In this document: in pieces, positions 55,031 through 64,000 of the stretch
Layout: each line of letters starts with the position of its first letter
Position numbering within the stretch: position 1 is the stretch's first letter
From: Urechis unicinctus
Taxonomy: Eukaryota; Annelida; Polychaeta; Xenopneusta; Urechidae
Length of the DNA stretch: 64,000 nt
Direction of reading: 5' to 3'
NCBI GenBank assembly: GCA_034190875.2
Contig: CM067358.1
Coordinates: forward strand, 49,900,113-49,964,112
Made by a program: the position numbers and the translations under genes
The notes under the pieces: generated by a model
Databases searched by the model: none
What the model was told of the DNA's origin: nothing
What the model saw: the letters and a program-made list of their open reading frames with translations, nothing else

Positions 55031-56240
55031 AATATGATGATGATCAAAGTGTGATTTGCATAGAAGGTGGAACAATAGATGAATAATGTAAAACCATCGT
55101 GCGTCTACACAGTGTTTGAGGTATCATCAACTACAACCTACGTAGTGCATTTATTTTGGTACTCTACTAAGCATTGTACTTAACTAGGATGCTCAGTCAC
55201 AGCTGTTGTTCCAAAGGTGGTTTCTTACTGATTTCTTGACTAGCAATATTTTACCAATTGATTGTTACACTCGGCCATTTATGCGTTAAGTTCAACAAAT
55301 ATTTATACGTCAACGAATCTGACTTGACCTTAATTAATATGTGTCACATTACAGCCACTTTGCGAAACAGACGCCGATGAGTTGACGTTTAGTATTGGTG
55401 TTCTAACTGAGCTGCGATCCAGGCGCACTGAGTCTACAGCATTAACTACTTGCAGGGCTGTCTTCTTCTCCGTGTCAGATCACCTGAGCCAATAGCGAAT
55501 TCGACGGCTTGTGTATTCCCATTGTAAGGATGAGCACACACGCAAAGGGTTTGCAATATGGAAAAGAGCAATGGGATAACATGATGAGGTGACTGGGATA
55601 ATGAAGGCGATAGTCCAAGTCATTTATCACTCACCACCTACATTAACACAGAAGCAGATATATGCACTCACTGAAGCGGAAAAAGCGGCTACAAATCAAG
55701 AGTATGACTTCATCATAGGATCAAATCCGTAATATATTGGTAGAAGGGCCACGTAGACGTTTAGCATGTTTTAGGCATTTGGTGTTATAATCAGAGATGT
55801 GACATGAAGTCATTAAACCGAAGTGAAAACAGCGGCGGGATGTGTCAGTCTTTGATTGTCTGACCGACAGCACAAATGTTCCGGAAATGTGCAAAGAAAA
55901 TGCTAGCTGGGTTGTCAATCGTATAATTTAAACTATTAAATATCTGCCAGTTTTATTGATATAAGCCTTGTGCTCTAGCAGTCGTCTCACTGAATCGTTG
56001 ATCAATCAATGTGTTCTTATGCCGATGATTATAATGAAGACTATGATGTCAGAACAAAGACCAAATGATGTCGGATGTGACAGTGTTTGTTTTCGTGCAA
56101 TAATTTCCCACAATTATTCCTATACTTGTTGCATACACGAATATTGTATGGGTAGGTTGCTGTTAATCTTAAATATCGACCGCAATAACTACCAATTATC
56201 TAAGATTGTTCTCTTCAACTACGCATCTTAAATGCGTATA
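55030..56240 (-). repeat. Host repeat D, inverted copy 2
   Basis: Inverse of 28560-29970; lacks the LINE fragment that bounds copy 1 at 29966. ORFs such as 55968-56231 are not preserved in copy 1. Confidence 0.65.
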
Positions 56241-58400
56241 AGGTAACCGTATACTACGTACAGAACTTTAAGTTAGGTTCTCATTGGCCACATTCATCGA
56301 CATTGCTGACCGTTAACCCGAAAGTAATATTTGCGTTACATTAATGAAAACAATTTTGGCGATTACACAGGATTGCTGCTGCTATCACAAAGATTGCAAA
56401 CGACACCGATTGCTGTTAAGATAAAAAAAAGAGCGTTGACCTGTAGCTTAGTAACGATAACAGCGAAACATTTTTATTTTACAACGAGTGCTGTTCCGTT
56501 TGTGGAATTAGTAATTATTATCTAGTCGTTTAACTAATGGTAACTCAATAAAGGTAGTCATGAATGTAGCTGCTTGGTGGCACTTCGAGGCACAGTAGAG
56601 CAAGCAAGCGAGGCCGAGGAACAGTTTAAGCGCACGCCATCTGGCCATATAAGAATTTCATTTAGGCGCTCGCGGCTCAAGATCATGACGACGGAGTATT
56701 GTTCATTGTTCAATGACTTTAGGCACAGTGACGGCACTAGGATAGGAGAGTGTTATTTATCATTACAGATATGGCTTAGTAAGTGCACTGGAGGGTATGC
56801 TTTAAGCAGATGTATTTTTAATATGTGGATGATCCTTCGTATTCGTCAGATCAAGTTTTAAATCAGTTGTTGCTACAACCAACAATGGATACAATAACAC
56901 TTACAATTGTTAGTAGAAAGACTGCTGTCGCTTCCAAAGGTATTTTGCAGCATAACCCCGCCGTAAAATTGTCTGACAATGGTAATTGTGTTCTATCGAT
57001 CTACATGTGGCTATTCATAATGTCTCAGAGTCGTTAGCTTTATTTATTTGAAAGGACAAGCAGCATACGTTCCACGGGGCAAACCGTAAGGGTAATAGAC
57101 GCATTAACTTTTAAGAGATGTGGCGTAAGAGGAAGGACACACTTGTGACTCAAACGCATTGTCTACGCTGCCGAATGACGAGGTTGTTGCACTCGTAATA
57201 CCTTCGATTTGATGTCAGTTACATAAAAGTCTACTTGTGGTCATTTCGTAATTTGATGTATTTATAATCGACTTCGGTATGTTCTAATTTTGTTCATTTA
57301 TTACATGTTCTGCGGCTTGGGTTTTAAAAGGGTATCACAGAATACTATGATATCTGTTATTAATTGAGTTTACCACCTCATCAGCACACTGGGGTCACAC
57401 TGCAAGTATATCTGAATGATTTCATGTCGATGCTGGTAAAACAACAGTCGTACGAACCTCCATATGTTCATTCATTGAGAATATGCTACATTAAAATGGG
57501 CCTATATTCACAACACGCAACCGCGTACTAAACGAGGAATCATTGACAATAAATCGGCGCATTGTGGGTCAATTGGTTCATGGCGTTAGATTGTGGCCAT
57601 TTAGCCTCCTATCAAGTAGCATGTGAGTCACTCAGGAAAAAAGTACTTACACATTGGTAGGTGTCTATTGTCTCATATTCATGTATGCACACCTAAGAGA
57701 AAGCAATTAATTGTAACAAGTAGGCATGCACTGTGACTCGGGGATAACGAAATATTAACCTCATGCAGATGTACGACACATATGCATCGCCTAGCTATCA
57801 CTCAACTTGGGTTTTCGACAACTGCTAGACATATCACGCCTGTTAAGTAACAACTAAAGACGCCTGGTCACGTCTGATTCACTATTGATACGTATTAAGT
57901 AAGTTGTGCTGAATGTAACATCTTTTCCGTTGTACGACTTAAGCCACATATTCCTATTTACTCAATTAATTAAATACGGTCGATTACTTTATAGCAAATA
58001 CACAATAAATGTAAAAGCTTGTTTGAGTAGTCAAACATTGACATTCATACGTATAAATTATTTGTTTGGTTACACGAGTAGGGTCATATGCTGAAATACT
58101 GTTGCGTTAATAAACTAGCCCAAGTTTCCATTGCAACAAATGATTGTAAAAGCAAATACTAAAAACGATGTACTTTGAAGTACTAACCAAATAACGCTTT
58201 ACATGTGCAAAGCAGGGGAATTGCTGTTTACAGCCACATATATAGATTCATGAACTAAGCTGGAAGGATAGATATGCGCCACAGCAGTATTACAAAATGT
58301 TAGGGCCAATTTGCAGATATATATTTTTTTAATTGTTGCCAAGTACAAGTAGTAAATACGTTTATTAGATTCATAAAAAAAATCATTTGGAAGGTATTGA
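56240..58400. other. Gene-free host DNA
   Basis: AT-rich; the longest ORF (56574-56861, 95 codons) has no recognisable domain. Nothing else supported. Confidence 0.55.
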
Positions 58401-59090
58401 AGATGAGCGAACCACCATATACTACTACGAAATACATTTGCCTTTTACATATGGGCATTGATGACGTTTTGTTGTTTACAAGCCAATCCTATAATGTGCA
58501 GCAAGGTCTATTACTTTATTCCCTTTGGTATTGTGGGATCCAAGTGTAACAAAAAGGTGTGCAAAAGGATGGTTCAAGAATAAACTGCTCTGCATATTGG
58601 GTTACAATTATGTACCCTCCTATCACCCTCTTGTGATCTTTGTGTGAATTAACATATAAATGGAAGGGCTGTGCAAATAATAAGGTGATATTTATATAAT
58701 ACTAAAGTTGACCCCGGATTTTTTACATGCAAACGAAGTGAAACCAAACTTGAAATTATGTTTAACTGCTCAGTGACGAATCTCTCTATACGAGCTATAG
58801 GGTGTATGCATGTGGATATAGCGTATATGAGCATCGATACCTTTAATATCACAAATGCGTGTAGCAATATGATAGGCCAGCTAGGGTGTACGTTTTGGTT
58901 TCAAATCATTTGCATTGAAATACGAAGAATAACTTTCACTTTAGTAATTAGCACCAAACAGCTTTGATAGTGTTTTGTGCACACGCTTTGACGGCACATT
59001 CCCTCGCTAGTGTAGCGTGTGCCTTATATTAGTATGAAATAATTATATCGTTTAACATATATCATATTGGCATGTTACAAAAAGGATAGC
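58400..59090 (-). repeat. Host repeat B, inverted copy of 300-900
   Basis: 58480-58560 is the inverse of 830-905, 58560-58780 of 590-800, and 58955-59070 of 310-430. No gene. Confidence 0.7.
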
Positions 59091-62000
59091 TTTTATAGCA
59101 TCCCCATCACAATAATGGTCGTTTCTACGGATAACAAATAGACTCTCGCTGGTGCAGCATATCCATAGTAAGCTTAGCAATCTACAGAAACCCTCATCTC
59201 ATTCACTTGTGCGGCTGTTCGTGTATTGAATAGCAAAAGCTGCCTCAGACATTACATTTTCAATGCTGTCATATATGACATTCTCCTCGAACGTCATCAC
59301 AAGATAGTCAGGGTGCAAAACGCACAGCAAATAAAGCATCGACTTTTGAAATATATTTTTACTCCGTAATTTATCATTAGATGTATATTTGCTGTGTCAG
59401 TCGCTTCCTAGTTAATTGCCATATTCGATTTTGCAGCAACATTCGCAGGACACGATGGATAGATCCATCGCATGGTATCAATTATTTCACGTTTTCTTGA
59501 TTTAGATAAGTGTTTTAGTGTTACAGGTAGATCGTTATGATTCGATACTCACCATGTGCCATACATCCAGGTCGGGCTAAGTACCAAACACTCCACCGGA
59601 AGTTCATTGGATATTGAATACAGCGTGCAAAGCAAACGAAAGCAAAGATTTGTTGAGGTAACTGCGTTATAGCTTTTAGGAAGGATGGAAATTATTAGTG
59701 TGTTGTTTTGACAGCAAGTTAGGTTACTGGACATCACAATAACCTGCGGCGTGATTTGTTTACGCACTGTCTATTATGAATCACATGTCTGTTGCTGTCA
59801 CATTAGAAAATTGCATACTCGGCTATTCCACAACTTGTATCTAGCTTATACTCGTACATATGTGCAACAGTTGGCGATCTTGCCGCCTTTTACTCTGGTG
59901 AACGTTCATACGAGGAAGTCAAGCAATGTGGCTAAGACATCGATTCTGTTGACGCACAGCCATGCATTTATGCACAAAGAGTATATGTAAATGTGCATTG
60001 ATCAAACGACTCTGCGAATGATGTACATAAATACACTGCGCTGAAACCAAAGCAGACTCACGAAAAGCGCGAAAACGCGGATTAGTTGAGTAAGTCTCAC
60101 CAGATTTAATGCTACCATGTACAGTGCATCATTTGATTGTTTGCTATTCCATAGATCTCCACGAAAATTACCTTTTGATAATGAAAGCCACCTATTATCA
60201 AAGTGCCGTGCGCCTGGGAGGATTTACATAATCTGCACAAAACTACTAGCATACCACGCATACCGGTGTGAATTTTGGCCTAAATATGTTACATTTTCAT
60301 TATGCATTTCATTGTGACTGATATCTTGTTTAATGCTCATTGAGCATAAATGGGTACTTTGCGGCCAGTTCATTCTTTGTTATATTCATTAAGAAACCGT
60401 GCAAGAGCTTTGATGCATCGTGCCATTATTATTACATTAGTATAATGATAATGGCATATAATAGTGTCTTACAGCAGTCGATATAACGATTGATTAGATC
60501 TTTATGACGACCTATGGCTTCTACGATGCCCAGTAATGGCATATGTTCTCAGCAAGGCACAAATGTTATGGATGTCATTGCCAGTTATATGCAATGTATA
60601 TGGAGATTGCAGATTTGTGACCGGGCAGTGTACTCGCAGCAGCGCAATAATATTTTCCCTGCTATGGCAACGGTTATAAATCTAACATCAAGCCGATGGT
60701 GCAATGATGCAATCCTTACTCCAGACGATAACAAACTGATAGCAAATGAAAACCAACTGTGTAGCGGCCAAATTAAGACCGTATGCGGCTGCTCACTGGT
60801 ATTCGCTTTAAATCATCAGTTGCTAAGCATATATTCAGCGGGTTATGCAGAAGTAATCAAGTGCGCTGCTCGTGCAAGGTGCTGGTGGACATTGCAGAAA
60901 GTCTATACACTCATTTGATTACAAGTTAAACGAATTTGCATTAAGTTGGGAAGCCGAAGATAAGAGCTTTACCGAGCGATAGCGTTAACCAACTAATGCG
61001 GCTGGGGCCTTTGCAAGCCAATGACCCTCAATATTCCTTAAATAACGGCAAACAATTCGGTAGATAAACCACCGAAATATATATAATATACAAATCATAT
61101 TTATGTAACCCTTTTTGATACAGCAAATAATGAATTACCCGTTAAATTACAGGCCACACGCCATTGTTACGCAAATGCATACATTGTATACACCGTCAGG
61201 TATCGTTGCATATCTAATCAACGTCTGGACTCATATATAAATTTAAGGATAGCAGCAGCAATTCTTTTCGAAAAAGGAAAAGTCTTTCATTGGTGATATC
61301 ATATCGAGGCAAACCAAACGTAAACTTGCATTGGTTAGAGTATACATATTTTGGACAAGCGGGTATCATATGCTCACTATTTGCAGAGAGTGTTGATCAA
61401 CTGTACAAAGGTGTAAAATATAGTAAACATCATATATTTACATTAAAACCGATGTCATGTAATGGTTTTGACTATTCTAGTAGCGGACGATACTTATCTA
61501 TGTAAAAGTTGTTATCTATCGAATAAATCCAATACCCGTTCAACCATATTAGCAGAAGCCGTTAATTCTACCACGGCCCATTTCCAACTGACATCAAAGC
61601 ACCGACACACATGCACCAGGCCTACAAACTCTATTACTCACGCGTATGAAAGATGGTTACTCTATCGTGATCTATGAATATATGCTGTACCGCTTGCACA
61701 TGTGCAATATAAGCAGACGCTTCGACTCTCTGTGGTATGATCGGGCAGTAAAGTTAACGGATTAGCAATAAATAATGCAAATAGAGCTTTAAGAATCAGG
61801 GTAGCGATGTCGTTATGCATAGACAATGAAAGCCTAACCCAATTATTGTTCAGAATAGCCTATGCAGACAAGCCTACATCAATGATTTGTTCATACAATC
61901 AGAATTGCTTATGCAGACAAGAATAGCTGTCTCAATGCCTACCAGTAAGTGCATTGCTTACATTGCTCATTACATCATATATTGTATATACCGCTAATTG

Positions 62001-62760
62001 CAATAAGCATACATTAAACATGATTCCCGCAGCTATATCGGGCGGTGGTTCCTCGTGACTCGAATGATCACTTTAAGTGGCGGTCCTTCGCTAAAAGGGG
62101 ACACCTCAATCATCCTCGCATTTAAAAGTGACGACCAAATCCAAAATAACCATTACCATTACCACTGAACTTCCAAATGTACCTTACCGCTGGAATCTTA
62201 TTACCAGCGGCTAAACCTTGTTAAGTCCCATCATCACAGTAGATGGCGCCTCTGTACTAAACTCATAAGTTTTGTTTTCGTAGATGATATATCTCCAAGG
62301 TGTCGAATAAGTTGGGAAAACTAAAACCACACGAGTATACACCAATACTTTAACAAGCAATTTAAACCCTTGTGCTGCCATGTTAAACAAAAGGAATCAT
62401 ATCATATCTTTCTTAATTACGTGTCGTTTGGTGTTTATAATGACCTGGTTGAAATTACAACTAGCTAAAGGGCTGCTGCTAGGTGAAATCGAAGATTGAA
62501 TTTCGAACGTGCTAGAGGAATATAATCATCAGCCAATAACTATATTCAGTGGTGCATTAATTGCGGTATCCTGCACTATATTATATCATGTGAATGATAG
62601 CCTACTTTGTGTGGCTTTAAGTTCCGGAATAGATCTTCACCATTAACAACAGATCAAGAGATTTTGTAGTGTCGCAATTGTTACAATAGTCATTGCGTAG
62701 GCTTTTTTCACCTGCAAATGTTAATTAGACAAATGAAGAAGAACAGCAGTGAAATGAATA
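59090..62760 (+). repeat. Host repeat C, copy 2 (no gene)
   Basis: Direct copy of 47490-51300, about 12 kb downstream, with indels. 59350-60230 matches less well and shows no gene. A small internal duplication lies at about 61830-61930. Confidence 0.7.
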
Positions 62761-63990
62761 AATCGTAAGTTGGGTGATGGGACTAGCCAGCATGCAAAAT
62801 TTACGTAAGCTACTGGTTTAATGATTTCTGAATGCTAAAGACATTGGGTTACTCAAACATTCAACATTATGTGTCGTTTATTATAAACTTTCAGGAGGCT
62901 TAATAAAAGGAAACATGGCATTTATGTTGTATTCATTCATTCCACGTGTTTATGATTTATTTAGATGTTTTGTTTTGACAGACAAAATGTAGAGTTGCCG
63001 TTGGATACAATTCACTATGCACTCCACATCCATGACGGGCAATTGACCAAACACTCTTCCAGCACGTTCGCATATATTGAGTCCATGTGCTTCAAATCTC
63101 GCAAGCACATAGTTTGGGACATTACGCTGTGGTTTATAATAATGACGAACAGGGTTAATTTGCTATCATGGTTGTCTAATAGGGCAGTGGGTCGCACATT
63201 AGCAGACGGCATGTTTCAATCTACTGGTCATTCCTATACGTTTTGGTGAATATCCGGATATATTTTTACCACAGCGGCTATTTATTAGCGTTATTTCCTA
63301 ACCATAACTAACACTGGTGATTGTTTTATGGGGAAGATTTGCCGTTATGGTAATTATTTTGAACGCCCAATTATTTATTTGCTGACGCCTAGCCACAAGT
63401 TTTGTTGGCAAAAGCGAATCATGGGAGAAAAAAACATCATATCCCTTATAGAAATGCCTTTAACATTGTATCACGTTGTCATGTTGTTCTGTTAAATTCA
63501 AAAAGAAATGCTGCGGCACACGTAAGTGCTATGCTGCCACATGAGTCTACAGATGTTTGTAGAAGCATCATAGCTATGGATTATTGTTCGAGGGTAACAG
63601 CAAGGCACACTGTAAATGATGTCCCGAGGCGCTTGTTTATCTATCGCTCCGTTATCATTCAATGACTTGTCCCTAATAACAGTCCAATATGACCTCATAT
63701 AGTTCCGTTTACATGCATCCGAATGTTGGTCTATACATTGCATTGATTAAAGGGTTTTTTTATATTCTGTATTTAATACACAACGCCTCAGAAAACTACA
63801 AATTATCACACCGCAATCTTCTCACCTTACCGTCCGTCTCTTTGACTAAAATAAGATTGCTTCTATCAAATCACGCAAATGACATTGTTGTCCATTCATG
63901 GAAGACTATAGGATGATATACACAAACAGACACATGAGTTTATGTCTGGAATCAAATTTGATAGTATTCACGATCGGAAATTCCCTTTGA
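62760..63990 (+). repeat. Host repeat B, direct copy at window end
   Basis: Matches 53060-53790 directly and 46950-47490 inverted (63570-63990). The window ends inside the repeat, at the point equivalent to window position 1. Confidence 0.7.
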
Positions 63991-64000
63991 AATGGAAAAA

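Noticed and set aside
60514..60918. 134-codon host ORF
   Set aside because: The collinear copy at 48280-48720 has stops and frame changes in the same region; no domain.

Overview
The window is AT-rich eukaryotic, almost certainly metazoan, DNA that carries one complete but degenerate Polinton/Maverick element (adintovirus-like endogenous virus). The animal origin is inferred from the Polinton type, from fragments of LINE retrotransposons, from long (TA)n and (CA)n microsatellites, and from the lack of any compact gene arrangement outside the element. I cannot name the species.

Layout. 1-9609 is host DNA: old dispersed repeats, a LINE fragment with reverse-transcriptase remnants (about 895-1525) and TA microsatellites. 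9610-23758 is the Polinton, 14,149 bp, bounded by 162-bp terminal inverted repeats that differ at only 4 positions and sits inside a long (TA)n tract. 23759-64000 is host DNA again: a second LINE fragment (about 29966-30434), a (CA)n-(TA)n tract (35823-36048), and large diverged repeat copies in both orientations. I recognise no host gene, tRNA or rRNA.

Polinton gene order. Minus strand at the left: YqaJ/lambda-type exonuclease, a coiled-coil protein remnant, a tail-fibre-like protein, and a jelly-roll-like minor capsid candidate. These form a tight, partly overlapping series that reads leftward. Next comes a structural protein on the plus strand, then a long acidic/coiled-coil membrane protein on the minus strand. 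From 15133 everything is on the plus strand: double jelly-roll major capsid protein, FtsK/HerA-type packaging ATPase, three small membrane proteins, DDE integrase, a small zinc-binding protein, protein-primed family B DNA polymerase, and a small coiled-coil protein next to the right terminus. The left and centre supply the virion, the right supplies replication and integration. The adenain-type maturation protease usual in Polintons was not found.

State of the element. Major capsid protein, integrase, zinc protein and several small ORFs are open. The ATPase, polymerase, fibre, minor capsid, structural and membrane-protein genes carry stops, frameshifts or a deletion, so this copy is a fossil even though its termini are nearly identical. 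The most interesting signals are the exonuclease cargo, paired AP-1-type heptamers in both termini, a 10-bp motif placed just upstream of both the zinc-protein and polymerase starts, a possible cysteine-peptidase-like domain at the polymerase N terminus, and a host repeat family that forms multi-kilobase units flanked by inverted arms.
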